Assembly (NCBI RefSeq): GCF_000498395.2
Contig: NZ_CP010979.1
Coordinates: 5,982,001-6,046,000 of the forward strand
From: Pseudomonas putida S13.1.2
Lineage (GTDB): Bacteria; Pseudomonadota; Gammaproteobacteria; Pseudomonadales; Pseudomonadaceae
Length of the DNA stretch: 64,000 nt
Reading direction: 5' to 3'
This document shows positions 1-8,696 of the stretch, piece after piece (positions within the stretch are counted from its first letter, which is position 1; each line of letters begins with the position of its first letter). The position numbers and the translations under genes are program-made. A model generated the notes under the pieces. That model saw only the letters and a list, made by a program, of their open reading frames with translations. It did no database searches and was not told where the DNA came from.

Positions 1-932
1 GCCTTGGCGCTGGCAGTGGGGTAACCGGTGAAGTTGCTGATGGCAGCCATGTTCGCCGGGCGCATGACGAAGTTGATGAAACGATAGGCGTATTCCGGGT
101 GCCTGGCATCGGCCGGGATGGCCATGGTGTCCATCCACACCGTGGTGCCTTGGCGGGGCACGCGGTACTGGAAGTCCAAGTGCTTGCCTGCGGCCTCGGC
201 CGTGCGCTGGGCCTGGATTACGTCGCCGCTGTAGCCCAGGGACACGCACAGGTTTTCGTTGACCAGTTCGGTCACCGGCTGCGACTGGAATTTGCGCACA
301 TATGGGCGTATGGCCTTGAGCAATTCGCTGGCGGCGGCCAGGTCTTCACGCTTGGCGCTGCGTGGCTCGCGGCCCAGGTAGTTGAGGACCACCGCCAACA
401 CTTCGTCGGGCGAGTCGATGACCGAGATACCGCAGTCGGCGAACTTGGCGGCCAGCTCCGGCTTGAACAGCAGGTCGAGGTTGTCCAGCGGCGCATCGGG
501 CATGCGCTGGCGGACTTTCTCGGCATTCACCGTCAGGCCGATGGTGCCCCAGGTGTAGGGCACGGTCGCCTGGCTGGCCTGGGGGTACCGGGCATGCAGT
601 TGGCGCAGGCCAGGCTCGATGTCGTCCAGTGCCTCAAGGCGGCTATGGTCCAGTGGCTGCAGGCTGCCGGCGCGCATCAGCCGCTCGGCAACGGTGTCAC
701 CCGGGAACACCAGGTCGTAGCCACTGCGCCCCGACATCAGCTTGGCTTCGAGTACTTCACTGCCGTCCATGACGTCGTAGATGACCTGGATGCCGGTTTC
801 GGCCGTGAACTGCTTCAGGGTGTCCTCGGCAAAATAGTCGGCCCAGTTGTACAGGCGCAAAACGGGCTGTTCGGCCTGGGCCTGGCTGGCGCAAATGGCC
901 AGCGCCAATGCGGCTAGAACGTGGTGTTTCAT
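1..932 (-). CDS. Periplasmic polyamine-type ABC transporter substrate-binding protein (PotF-like), 3' end outside window
   Basis: The minus-strand frame opens with ATG at 932 and stays open to the window edge, giving about 310 residues of a family that is usually about 365 long. It begins with a Sec signal peptide ending AQA, followed by the VLRLYNWADY segment typical of spermidine/putrescine-binding proteins (PotD/PotF family), and later YPTASAKA near the edge. The start lies 2 nt after the aguB stop (TGAGCATG) with a purine-rich GAGGG just upstream, so it is probably in the aguA-aguB transcript. I infer that it captures agmatine or putrescine for the adjacent catabolic enzymes. The ligand cannot be fixed from sequence alone, and the other transporter subunits are not in the window. 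Confidence 0.85.
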   Translation of the reverse strand, partial: MKHHVLAALALAICASQAQAEQPVLRLYNWADYFAEDTLKQFTAETGIQVIYDVMDGSEVLEAKLMSGRSGYDLVFPGDTVAERLMRAGSLQPLDHSRLEALDDIEPGLRQLHARYPQASQATVPYTWGTIGLTVNAEKVRQRMPDAPLDNLDLLFKPELAAKFADCGISVIDSPDEVLAVVLNYLGREPRSAKREDLAAASELLKAIRPYVRKFQSQPVTELVNENLCVSLGYSGDVIQAQRTAEAAGKHLDFQYRVPRQGTTVWMDTMAIPADARHPEYAYRFINFVMRPANMAAISNFTGYPTASAK

Positions 933-934
933 GC

Positions 935-1831
935 TCAGGCCCTCAGGGTATGTGGATGCTTGCCGTCCAGGGTCAGCAGTGGGGCGTACATTTCCGGGCG
1001 ACGGTCGCGGTAGATGCCCCAGCTCAGGCGGTCATCGCGCATGCGTGCCAGGTCCAGTTCGTGCAGCCAGATGCCGCTGTTGTCACGGTCGGCCTCGGCG
1101 AGCATGGCGCCCTTGTGATCGCAGATGAACGACGAACCATAGAAGCGCATGCTCAGCGAAGCGTCGCTGGCGGCGATTTCATCGCCTACGCGATTGGCTG
1201 CCACCACCGGCAACAGGTTGGCAGCGGCGTGGCCGCGCATGGCCACCTGCCAATGGTCGCGTGAGTCCAGTTCGGCGCAGCCGGGCTCGGAGCCGATGGC
1301 GGTGGGGAACAACAGCACTTCGGCGCCCATCAGTGCCAGGCAGCGAGCGGTTTCGGGGAACCACTGATCCCAGCAGATACCGATGCCCAGGCGGCCAAAG
1401 GCGGTATCCCAGACCTTGAAGCCGGTGTCGCCAGGGCTGAAGTACTCCTTCTCCTGGTAGCCGATGGCGTTGGGGATGTGGGTTTTGCGGTACACCCCGA
1501 GCAGGCGGCCATCGGCATCGGCCACGGTCAGCGAGTTGAAGAAGGCATTGCCGGCGCGCTCGTACCAGCTCAGCGGCAGTACCACGCCCAGCTCGCCGGC
1601 CAGCGCAGCGAAGCGCTGCAGGATCGCGCTGTCGGGGTAGGGCTGGGCGAGGGCCTGGTGCTGGTGGTCCTGTTCGATGCAGAAGTACGGGGTAGCGAAC
1701 AGCTCCTGCAGCAGGATTACCTGGGCGCCTTTGGCAGCGGCCTGGCGCACCAGCTGTTCGGCGCGGTCGAGGTTGTCGGGCAGGTTCCAGCTGCACGGCA
1801 TCTGGGTGGTGGCAACCCGTAGCAGGCTCAT
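935..1831 (-). CDS. aguB: N-carbamoylputrescine amidase
   Basis: 298-residue nitrilase-superfamily enzyme that hydrolyses N-carbamoylputrescine to putrescine, CO2 and ammonia in the cytoplasm. The Glu-Lys-Cys triad is visible: Glu43 in LLQELFATPYF, Lys116 in YRKTHIPN and Cys153 in GICWDQWFPE. The length is as expected for AguB. The ATG overlaps the aguA stop as ATGA, and the ribosome binding site GGAGGTACAGCC lies inside the end of aguA, so the two are translationally coupled. Together with AguA it completes agmatine to putrescine. Function is assigned from strong family resemblance and the aguA neighbour. Confidence 0.95.
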   Translation of the reverse strand: MSLLRVATTQMPCSWNLPDNLDRAEQLVRQAAAKGAQVILLQELFATPYFCIEQDHQHQALAQPYPDSAILQRFAALAGELGVVLPLSWYERAGNAFFNSLTVADADGRLLGVYRKTHIPNAIGYQEKEYFSPGDTGFKVWDTAFGRLGIGICWDQWFPETARCLALMGAEVLLFPTAIGSEPGCAELDSRDHWQVAMRGHAAANLLPVVAANRVGDEIAASDASLSMRFYGSSFICDHKGAMLAEADRDNSGIWLHELDLARMRDDRLSWGIYRDRRPEMYAPLLTLDGKHPHTLRA

Positions 1832-2868
1832 GGCTGTACCTCCGGCTGCTGCTGGGTGATGCAGTGAATGCCGCCACCGCCGTGGGCGATGTGGTCGATG
1901 CGCACGGGCACGATCTGCCGGCCCGGGAAGGCGTGGGCCAGTTGCGCAGCGGCCTCCTGGTCGGCAGCTATACCGTAGGCCGGCATGATGATCGCGCCGT
2001 TGGCGATGTAGAAGTTGGTGTAGGACGCACAGAACACCTCAGCGTTATGGTCGACCGCGGCGGTGGCCTCGTACAGGTCCAGCAGTTCGAAGTGTCGGCC
2101 CTGGGCGTCGGTGGCCAGCTCCAGGGCGCGGCGGTTTTCCCGCACCACGTCGGCGTAAACCGAGCCTTGCTCATGGGTGGCGTCGACCAGCAGTACGCCT
2201 GGCCGGGCGAAGGCACACACGCCGTCGACGTGGCCGTCGGTCATGTCGCCGGTGACGTATTGCGGGTCACCCGGCAGCCAGATGGTCTTGCGGATGCCCA
2301 GATGGCGGGCAAAGCAGGCTTCGAACTCGGCCTTGCTCACGCCAGGGTTGCGGTTGGGGTTGAGCAGCACCGACTCGGTGGTGATCAACGTGCCTTCACC
2401 ATCGACATGAATCGCGCCACCTTCGTTGCACAGCGAGGTGCTGAAACCGTCCAGGCCCAGCTGGTCGAGGATGCGCCGACCCAGGCTGCGGTCCAGGGTG
2501 TGTTGCGACTTGTCGCCCCAGGCATTGAAGCGCCAGCTCAGGCCGGCCAGGCCATGCTGCGGGTGGCAGACGAAACTCGGGCCGCTGTCACGGCACCAGC
2601 TGTCGTCCACTGCCAGTTCGATCAGCTCGATGTTGGCACCGCAGAGCGCGCGGGCGCTGGCAACGGCAGACGGGTCGATCACCATTTTCACCGGCTCGAA
2701 ACGGGCGATGGCCGCTGCGACCCGGGCGTAGTCCTGCTGTACATCGGCCAGGCGTACGTTCCAGCCGCTTTCCCACAGGGCCTGATTGTGTGGCCAGACC
2801 ATCCAGGTTGCCGCGTGGCGTGCCCATTCGGCGGGCATGCGCCAGCCGCTGTCGAGGGACAGGTGCAT
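1828..2868 (-). CDS. aguA: Agmatine deiminase
   Basis: Peptidyl-arginine-deiminase-like fold enzyme (346 aa) converting agmatine to N-carbamoylputrescine and ammonia. The nucleophilic Cys is near residue 336 in GGGGIHCITQQQ, with the usual upstream blocks WCRDSGPSFV and NEGGAIHVDGEGTL. I chose ATG at 2868 (MHLSLDSGWRMP) because GGAG lies 6 nt upstream; the frame extends 11 codons further without a site. First gene of a likely aguA-aguB-binding protein operon. Divergently transcribed from a LysR gene, the probable regulator here; P. aeruginosa uses a TetR-type AguR for this pathway. Confidence 0.95.
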   Translation of the reverse strand: MHLSLDSGWRMPAEWARHAATWMVWPHNQALWESGWNVRLADVQQDYARVAAAIARFEPVKMVIDPSAVASARALCGANIELIELAVDDSWCRDSGPSFVCHPQHGLAGLSWRFNAWGDKSQHTLDRSLGRRILDQLGLDGFSTSLCNEGGAIHVDGEGTLITTESVLLNPNRNPGVSKAEFEACFARHLGIRKTIWLPGDPQYVTGDMTDGHVDGVCAFARPGVLLVDATHEQGSVYADVVRENRRALELATDAQGRHFELLDLYEATAAVDHNAEVFCASYTNFYIANGAIIMPAYGIAADQEAAAQLAHAFPGRQIVPVRIDHIAHGGGGIHCITQQQPEVQP

Positions 2869-3003
2869 AGTGAACTCCGATCTATTAAGGATTTTTATCA
2901 ACGAAGCCCGCCGTCGCGGGTGTTGGTGTCCATGCTATGGCTAGGCCTGGCCGGCGACAAACGATAGATTTAGCGCACATCTGATCAGCAGGGCTTATCA
3001 ATC

Positions 3004-3858
3004 ATGCTTAAACACTGGCCACCCCTTAATGCCCTGCGCGGCTTCGAGGCTGCGGCGCGGCTGGGGAGTTTCCACAAGGCAGCCGAGGCGCTGAACCTGA
3101 CGCAGTCGGCCATCAGCCAGCAGATTCGCAGCCTGGAAACCTACCTGGAGCAGCCGCTATTTCACCGCAGCGGGCGTAGCGTGAGCCTGACCGACGCCGG
3201 GCATGACCTGCTCAGCACCACCCAATCACTGTTGCAGCACCTGGCCGTGGGCATTCGCCGGCTTGACCAGTACCGCAAGCCCAACCAGCTGGTGGTCAAC
3301 ACCACCCCGGCGTTTGCCAGGCACTGGCTGTTGCCGCGACTGGCCGACTTTCACCAGCGTTGCCCCGAAGTGGACCTGTGGCTGTTCACCAGCTTCGAAG
3401 TGCCGGACATGGCCACCGAGACCATCGACCTGGCCATCCGCGATGACCTCAGCGCCCAGGCCGAGTGCAGCTTCAGTGTGCTGCATCAGGACCAGCTGTA
3501 CCCGGCCTGCCACCCTGCACTGGCGCCTTCGGCTGCACGGACGACCTTGCACGGCGAACGGGAAATGGACTGGAGCCATTGGCAGCTGGAAGGTGGCGAA
3601 GATGTCGGGCAGCAGGGCAAGGGGCTGAATTTTTCCGATCCCGGGCTGTTGCTGGATGCGGCGAGCGAGGGGCTGGGGGTGGCACTGGTCAGCCAGTTGC
3701 TGGCGCGGCGGGCGATGGAGGAGGGGCGCCTGCAGGCGTTGTCGGCGCGGCGGGTGCGGGGGCCGGCGTGGGCTTGCCTGGTGCATCGGGATAGTCAGGA
3801 TGACCCGCTGGCCAAACGGTTTCTGGAATGGTTGAAAGGTGCTCTCCTGGTCAATTGA
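3004..3858 (+). CDS. LysR-family transcriptional regulator (GcvA-like), probably controls aguAB
   Basis: 284 residues: N-terminal winged helix-turn-helix (residues about 5-65: LNALRGFEAAARLGSFHKAAEALNLT and the following recognition helix) and a type-2 periplasmic-binding effector domain (about 90-280). The HTH wording resembles the GcvA/AmpR subgroup. It is divergent from aguA with a 135-bp shared intergenic region, the classic arrangement for a LysR regulator and its target. I found no convincing T-N11-A palindrome in that gap. The target assignment is inference from position; the co-inducer could be agmatine or N-carbamoylputrescine. Confidence 0.85.
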   Translation: MLKHWPPLNALRGFEAAARLGSFHKAAEALNLTQSAISQQIRSLETYLEQPLFHRSGRSVSLTDAGHDLLSTTQSLLQHLAVGIRRLDQYRKPNQLVVNTTPAFARHWLLPRLADFHQRCPEVDLWLFTSFEVPDMATETIDLAIRDDLSAQAECSFSVLHQDQLYPACHPALAPSAARTTLHGEREMDWSHWQLEGGEDVGQQGKGLNFSDPGLLLDAASEGLGVALVSQLLARRAMEEGRLQALSARRVRGPAWACLVHRDSQDDPLAKRFLEWLKGALLVN

Positions 3859-3869
3859 TCCAGCCTGCA

Positions 3870-3966
3870 CCGGCCCTTTCGCGGGCGAGCCCGCTCCCAC
3901 AGAGATTGTGCAAATCTTGAGGGCTGCACAGTACCTGTGGGAGCGGGCTTGCCCGCGAAGAGGCCA
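3870..3966. repeat. REP pair (type A)
   Basis: Two convergent copies of the P. putida-type REP palindrome, left arm CGCGGGCGAGCCCGCTCCCACAG and its near complement at the right ending GCCCGCGAAGAGGCC. Lies between a LysR gene and fabV. Can fold as a long stem-loop. Confidence 0.9.
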
Positions 3967-4108
3967 GAACAGGCTATCCCCGGTTTTGCATCCCCATGAT
4001 CACCCCGTAATATGTGTCGGATAACCTGCGGGGGTAGTCTCACCCTCTGATCAATCGGAATCGCCCCAAGCGGCGCTTCCCCGGCATAAACCTGACGAGG
4101 TACAGACA

Positions 4109-5320
4109 TTGGCCATCATTCATCCTAAGGTTCGCGGTTTCATCTGCACCACGACTCACCCGAAGGGCTGCGAGCTCAACGTCCGTGACCAGATCGAAGC
4201 CACCCGCAAGCTGGGCGTGCGCGAGGATGGCCCGAAGAAGGTCCTGGTCATCGGTGCTTCCAGTGGCTACGGCCTGGCAGCGCGTATCACCGCAGCGTTC
4301 GGTTTCAAGGCCGACACCCTGGGCGTGTTCTTCGAAAAACCAGGCACCGAAACCAAGGCCGGCACTGCTGGCTGGTACAACTCCGCTGCCTTCGACAAGT
4401 TTGCCAAGGCCGAGGGCCTGTACAGCAAGTCGATCAACGGTGACGCCTTCTCCGACGAGGCCCGTGCCAAGGTCATCGAGCTGATCAAGAACGAGATGGG
4501 TGGCAAGGTCGACCTGGTCATCTACTCGCTGGCCTCGCCTGTGCGCAAACTGCCGCAGACCGGTGAAGTCATCCGCTCGGCACTGAAGCCGATCGGCGAG
4601 CCTTACAAGTCGACCGCCATCGACACCAACAAGGACACCATCATCGAGGCCAGCATCGAGCCGGCCACCGAGCAGGAAATTGCCGATACCGTCACCGTCA
4701 TGGGCGGCCAGGACTGGCAGCTGTGGATCGACGCCCTGGCAGGCGCCGACGTATTGGCCGAAGGCGCTCGCACCGTGGCCTTCAGCTACATCGGCAGCGA
4801 CATCACCTGGCCAATCTACTGGCACGGTGCGCTGGGCCAGGCCAAGCAGGACCTGGACGATACTGCTCTGCGCCTGAACGAGAAATTGGCCAGCGAAGTG
4901 AAAGGCGGCGCTAACGTGGCCGTGCTGAAGTCGGTGGTTACCCAGGCCAGCTCGGCCATTCCGGTGATGCCGCTGTACCTGTCGATGGTCTTCAAGATCA
5001 TGGAAGAGAAAGGCGTTCACGAAGGCACCCAGAACCAACTGGACCGCATGTACCGCGACCGCCTGTATCGCGCCGATGGTGCGCCGGCCGAAGTCGACGA
5101 GAAGGGCCGCCTGCGCCTGGACGACTGGGAACTGCGCGACGACGTGCAGAAGGAGTGCAAGGCCCTGTGGCCACAAGTGACCACCGAGAACCTGTTCGAA
5201 CTGACCGACTACGCCGGTTACAAGAAGCAGTTCCTCAACCTGTTCGGCTTCGAGCGCGCTGACGTCAACTATGACGAAGACGTGGCCACCGATGTGAAGT
5301 TCGACTGCATCGAGCTGTAA
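4109..5320 (+). CDS. fabV: Trans-2-enoyl-CoA/ACP reductase FabV
   Basis: 403-residue NADH-dependent enoyl reductase of the FabV type, catalysing the last step of each fatty-acid elongation cycle. It matches family length and has the Rossmann motif GASSGYG after VLVI near residue 50 and the active-site Tyr-X8-Lys (YWHGALGQAK, Tyr near residue 236) that separates FabV from FabI. FabV enzymes are known to be poorly inhibited by triclosan. The start codon is TTG at 4109, supported by GACGAGG 8 nt upstream and by the conserved N-terminus AIIHPKVRGFI; no ATG lies near. Monocistronic between two REP pairs. Confidence 0.96.
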   Translation: MAIIHPKVRGFICTTTHPKGCELNVRDQIEATRKLGVREDGPKKVLVIGASSGYGLAARITAAFGFKADTLGVFFEKPGTETKAGTAGWYNSAAFDKFAKAEGLYSKSINGDAFSDEARAKVIELIKNEMGGKVDLVIYSLASPVRKLPQTGEVIRSALKPIGEPYKSTAIDTNKDTIIEASIEPATEQEIADTVTVMGGQDWQLWIDALAGADVLAEGARTVAFSYIGSDITWPIYWHGALGQAKQDLDDTALRLNEKLASEVKGGANVAVLKSVVTQASSAIPVMPLYLSMVFKIMEEKGVHEGTQNQLDRMYRDRLYRADGAPAEVDEKGRLRLDDWELRDDVQKECKALWPQVTTENLFELTDYAGYKKQFLNLFGFERADVNYDEDVATDVKFDCIEL

Positions 5321-5330
5321 GCTGAACCGC

Positions 5331-5434
5331 GCTGGCCCTATCGCCAGCAAGCCAGCTCCCACAGGTACACCACCAGCCTCATGACCTGTGGAATCCTGTG
5401 GGAGCTGGCTTGCCGGCGATAAGGCCAGTACAGG
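5331..5434. repeat. REP pair (type B)
   Basis: Inverted pair of the second REP subtype: arm CGCCAGCAAGCCAGCTCCCACAGG and complement ending TTGCCGGCGATAAGG. Lies just after the fabV stop. Confidence 0.88.
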
Positions 5435-5481
5435 CTCAAGATTTTTTGCTAGTTTTGGCGCACAACAACAGGGAATGCGCC

Positions 5482-6384
5482 ATGAGCAGCCTCACCCAAC
5501 CCGCCACCCACTTTCGCCAAGCCACAGCCGACGGCTACAGCCTCGGCGGCTTTATCTGGCGCCACGCCCAGCCTGACCCCCAGCGCCCGCTGGTGATCAT
5601 CAACGCTGCCACTTCGGTACGTTGCCGCTACTACTCCCGCTTTGCCGACTACCTGTTTGCCCAAGGCTGCGATGTGCTGACCTACGACTACCGTGGCATC
5701 GGTGAATCCCGCCCGGCTTCGTTGCGTGGCTTCCAGGCATCGTGGAGCGACTGGGGCCGTCTGGATTTCGAAGCGATGTTGGCGCATGCGGCCGCGCATT
5801 TCCCCGGTCAGCCAATAGACGTGGTGGGGCACAGTTTCGGCGGTTGCGCAGTCGGCCTGGCACCGTCGGCGGGCCAGATACGCAGGGTAGTGATGGTAGG
5901 CGCACAGTTTGCCTACTGGCGCGATTACGCGGCTGATCAACGCTGGCGGCTGTTCGGCAAATGGCATGTGGTGATGCCTTTGCTTACCCGCGCTTTGGGC
6001 TACTTCCCCGGCAAGCGTCTGGGCTGGATGGAAGACACCCCGGCGGGGGTGGTGGATGACTGGACCACCCGTACGCCACGCTATGAGCACCGGCCAAGTG
6101 GGCGCCGGCTGGAGAGGGTACCGTTTGCACACGTCCAGGCAGCGACGCTGGCCATCAGCTTGACCGATGACCCGTTTGGCACTGTGGCGGCGACCGAGCG
6201 GTTGCTGAGTTATCTACAGGGTGCCCGGCACCTGCGCATCGCGCCTGTGGATATCTCGGTCGAGGAGATTGGCCATTTCGCGTTTTTCCATGACCGGTTT
6301 CGCGAAACCCTGTGGCCGGTGGCCTTGCAGTGGTTGATGCAGGGGGAGCTGGAAGAAGGTGGGCCTGGCACCCTCATGGATTGA
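5482..6384 (+). CDS. Alpha/beta-fold hydrolase of unknown substrate
   Basis: 300-residue cytoplasmic hydrolase with the nucleophile elbow GHSFGG (Ser118), a likely acid in SLTDDPFG and catalytic His in EIGHFAFFHDRF, so the triad looks complete. The region TYDYRGIGESRP is the usual oxyanion-side segment of the serine aminopeptidase S33-like group. Start at ATG 5482; the frame is open 28 codons further upstream, but that stretch runs into REP sequence. Monocistronic, in line with fabV but separated by a REP pair. The substrate cannot be named. Confidence 0.85.
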   Translation: MSSLTQPATHFRQATADGYSLGGFIWRHAQPDPQRPLVIINAATSVRCRYYSRFADYLFAQGCDVLTYDYRGIGESRPASLRGFQASWSDWGRLDFEAMLAHAAAHFPGQPIDVVGHSFGGCAVGLAPSAGQIRRVVMVGAQFAYWRDYAADQRWRLFGKWHVVMPLLTRALGYFPGKRLGWMEDTPAGVVDDWTTRTPRYEHRPSGRRLERVPFAHVQAATLAISLTDDPFGTVAATERLLSYLQGARHLRIAPVDISVEEIGHFAFFHDRFRETLWPVALQWLMQGELEEGGPGTLMD

Positions 6385-6402
6385 GGATGGATTCGATGTT
6401 TT

Positions 6403-6506
6403 GGGGCTGCTTTGCAGCCCTATCGCGACGCAAGGCCGCTCCTATAAAGGTACGCGGTCTTCTGTAGGAGCGGCCTTGCGTCGCGAAAGGGCCGCAAAGC
6501 GGCCCC
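6403..6506. repeat. REP-like long inverted repeat (type C)
   Basis: Inverted repeat beginning GGGGCTGCTTTGCAGCCC, then CGCGACGCAAGGCCGCTCCTA, mirrored by TAGGAGCGGCCTTGCGTCGCG and GGGCCGCAAAGCGGCCCC. Lies between convergent genes (hydrolase and hopJ-like) and could act as a bidirectional terminator. Confidence 0.85.
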
Positions 6507-6513
6507 AGCTATC

Positions 6514-6855
6514 TCAAGCCTTGCGCGAAAGCGGCTGCCCGGCAAATTTCACACCGGCCAAACCATGCTCGATCAGCGCACGGATATTGCCATGGTCGCT
6601 GCCCTCAGGCGTGGCCAGCACATCACGGTAGTGCTCGCCAAAAGCCAGCAACGCTTCCTGGTCGCTCAGCCCTTCCAGCAAAGCCAGCCCCAGGGTCTTG
6701 CACGAACCTTCGTTCTGCCCGGCCGCATTCTCCACGCCGCCGTTGTTGAAGGCCTGCGGCTGGTAGCTGTAGTTGTCGGCAATGAACGCCAAGGTATCGG
6801 CAAATACATGTTGGCCGCTGGCCAGGCTGGCGCGCAGGGAGTTCAGATCAGTCAC
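6514..6855 (-). CDS. HopJ-family protein (DUF1879-like), not evidence of a type III system
   Basis: 113-residue acidic protein matching the HopJ type III effector family, with the characteristic block YQPQAFNNGG, then NEGSCKTLGLALLEGLSDQEALLAFGEHYRDVL. The family is widespread in free-living bacteria with no secretion system, so the effector label is historical. I chose GTG at 6855: the stop of the upstream DUF1244 gene overlaps it (GTGACTGA) and GGA lies 7 nt upstream, giving translational coupling. An alternative start 13 codons upstream is inside the preceding gene. Last gene of the ABM-folM-DUF1244-hopJ operon. Function is unknown. Confidence 0.85.
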   Translation of the reverse strand: MTDLNSLRASLASGQHVFADTLAFIADNYSYQPQAFNNGGVENAAGQNEGSCKTLGLALLEGLSDQEALLAFGEHYRDVLATPEGSDHGNIRALIEHGLAGVKFAGQPLSRKA

Positions 6856-7144
6856 GAGGTTTTCCTTTTTCGAACGCCGCTTGTTGGTCGGCACTGGCTT
6901 CTTTCTGGTATTGGGCTTTCCACTCGGCGTAGGGCATGCCGTACACCGCTTCGCGGGCGTCGTCCAGGCTCAGGTCGAGCTGGCGCTCGTCAGCCGCGGC
7001 CTTGTACCACTTGGACAGGCAGTTGCGGCAGAAACCGGACAGGTTCATCAGGTCGATGTTCTGTACATCGGTGCGCTTTTGCAGGTGTTCGACCAGGCGC
7101 CGGAACGCGGCGGCTTCGAGTTCGAGCTGTTGCTGTGGGGTCAT
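6848..7144 (-). CDS. DUF1244 family protein
   Basis: 98-residue cytoplasmic protein, predicted mainly helical. It matches DUF1244, including the conserved LSGFCRNCLSKWY segment with a CxxC pair (possible metal site) and AVYGMPYAEWK. It lies 9 nt after the folM stop with a GAGAG site before the ATG, and its stop overlaps the start of the HopJ-like gene. No biochemical role is established for the family; the constant company of folM-like genes suggests a link to pterin or redox metabolism (inference). Confidence 0.85.
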   Translation of the reverse strand: MTPQQQLELEAAAFRRLVEHLQKRTDVQNIDLMNLSGFCRNCLSKWYKAAADERQLDLSLDDAREAVYGMPYAEWKAQYQKEASADQQAAFEKGKPRD

Positions 7145-7153
7145 GGGCTTCTC

Positions 7154-7861
7154 TCAGGTCATGCGGTTCTTCAAGTGGCGGCCACCGTTGATGACCACCT
7201 GGCTGCCGGTGCTGTACTGGCTGGCGAGCAGGTATTTGACTGTCTCGATCAGCGGGCCGGCGCCGGGTTCGAACTCCAGCAGGGCCTTTTTCAGGGTTTG
7301 CTGGCGGTAGGCTTCGTCGCCCCCTTCCTTGAGGATCAGCAGCCCGGGCAGGATACCGTTCACATGCACCTTGGGCGCATATTTTTCTGCGAACGACAGC
7401 ACCATGTTCTGCAGCGCAGCCTTGGTGGCGGCGTAGCCAATGTGGCTTTTGCTGCCGCGCGAAGAGGTCTCGTCGCAGATATGGATGATGTCGGCCTTGT
7501 CCACCTTGGCCAGCAGGTCGCCCAGGGCCAGGTTGAGGTGGTAGGGCGCTTCGACGTGCAGGCGGAACATGGTATCGAGGTTGTCGAGACCGTCATCGAG
7601 CCACAGCGAGGCGTTGTGGATGATGGCGCGCAGGCCGTCGTAATGGCTGTGCAGGTGATCGATCAGGGCTTGCCGGTCGGCCGCCAGGCACAGGTCTGCC
7701 TGAAACTGCACGATGTTCGGGTGGGCCGTATGGGGTTGGACGCTGCGGCTGGCACTGACCACCGTATGGCCGGCCTGTGCCAGTTCAAGGGCCAGGGCCA
7801 GCCCGACGCGCTGGCTGGCTCCGGTAACGAGAATGGGGCTGTTCATGTTCGGGGCGGTCAA
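7154..7861 (-). CDS. folM: Dihydromonapterin reductase FolM (SDR family)
   Basis: 235-residue short-chain dehydrogenase. The cofactor motif is the FolM/PTR1 variant TGASQRVG (TGX3RXG) rather than TGXXXGXG, which marks NADPH pteridine reductases; catalytic Tyr-X3-Lys is YAATK. It reduces dihydromonapterin to tetrahydromonapterin, the cofactor of phenylalanine hydroxylase in pseudomonads. Start: TTG at 7861 has AAGGA at 8-nt spacing, whereas the in-frame ATG at 7846 has no site, so TTG is preferred. Second gene of a four-gene operon. Pterin enzymes near a LitR-like regulator are often linked to photolyase/cryptochrome antenna supply (family knowledge; the link here is inference). Confidence 0.88.
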   Translation of the reverse strand: MTAPNMNSPILVTGASQRVGLALALELAQAGHTVVSASRSVQPHTAHPNIVQFQADLCLAADRQALIDHLHSHYDGLRAIIHNASLWLDDGLDNLDTMFRLHVEAPYHLNLALGDLLAKVDKADIIHICDETSSRGSKSHIGYAATKAALQNMVLSFAEKYAPKVHVNGILPGLLILKEGGDEAYRQQTLKKALLEFEPGAGPLIETVKYLLASQYSTGSQVVINGGRHLKNRMT

Positions 7862-7923
7862 CTTGTCTGTCCTTTGGTTGCGCCCAGCATACCCGAACTG
7901 TTTCCCTGTTGTATGGCCTGGCC

Positions 7924-8484
7924 TCAGCGGCTACGCAAGGCGCCACTGGTGGCCGGGGAGGCATGCAGCCAACTGGCCAGCAGGCGGGTGGACAAGGGGA
8001 TGAACAGGTACACCATGACCGGCGTCAGGGCCAGGGTGCTGAGCATTACCCGGGGCAGCAGGTCCAGCGGTGCCAGCCAGGGTCCAAACAGCAGGTTGAA
8101 CGCCAGCGAGACCGGGAAGAACGCCAGCCAGATGGCCACGGCCTGCTTCCAACGGGGTGGTTTTTGCACCGTATTGGTGCCGAACCAGTCGTCGATGCCG
8201 CTGACGCGCGCCTCTTTGGGGCGCTCGAACAGCCCGTTGCCGCGTTGTAACCAAGCCCGGCGCGAGGCGGAATGCTCCCAGGCATGCAGGGTGGGTTCGT
8301 CGCTGAAGCGGAAGATGATCTGGAATTCGTCGCCATCGCGGGGCGGGGCGAGGATGCCTGAACCGAGGTAGCCGAGGAAGTCGGTGGCCAACTGCTCGCC
8401 TTCATGCAGCCAGGCCAGCAGGTCCTGGTAGCGGCCATGGGCGGCGCGGCGCGACACCATCAAGGTGACGGGTGGGGTAGACAT
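7924..8484 (-). CDS. Antibiotic-biosynthesis-monooxygenase (ABM) domain membrane protein
   Basis: 186 residues: N-terminal ferredoxin-like ABM domain (about 1-100: VTLMVSRRAAHGRYQDLLAW, then FQIIFRFSDEPTLHAWEHS) and two hydrophobic segments near 120-140 and 150-175 that probably anchor it in the inner membrane. Start ATG 8484 has AGGAG 8 nt upstream. First gene of the operon with folM, DUF1244 and hopJ, divergent from the MerR regulator. The true reaction is unknown; ABM proteins range from quinol monooxygenases to non-enzymatic proteins. Confidence 0.82.
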   Translation of the reverse strand: MSTPPVTLMVSRRAAHGRYQDLLAWLHEGEQLATDFLGYLGSGILAPPRDGDEFQIIFRFSDEPTLHAWEHSASRRAWLQRGNGLFERPKEARVSGIDDWFGTNTVQKPPRWKQAVAIWLAFFPVSLAFNLLFGPWLAPLDLLPRVMLSTLALTPVMVYLFIPLSTRLLASWLHASPATSGALRSR

Positions 8485-8696
8485 CGTGTATCTCCTGGCA
8501 ACGGGGCTGGCGGGTAGCTGGCCCCTTTGGCTGCGTGGCCCGGGGTGGTGGGCAACGCAGGTGTGCATGCAAGAATCGGGCGCGGATTATCGCGCATGTG
8601 TGATCTTCGGCAAATGTCAGCCGGCAAACGGTTGCACCCTGCGATCGGTGTTGACGTAGTAGAATGAGCGTTCAACTTCCGCACTCAGGGTACCCC

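Noticed and set aside
2869..3003. A LysR box between aguA and the LysR gene
   Set aside because: Only weak AGAT/ATCT symmetry over 17 bp was found, below what I would report as an operator.
6514..6855. HopJ-like gene as a sign of a type III secretion system
   Set aside because: The family occurs in non-pathogens; no secretion genes or hrp box nearby.
6773..8371. A 532-residue plus-strand frame across DUF1244, folM and the ABM gene
   Set aside because: Antisense shadow crossing three well-supported genes on the other strand.
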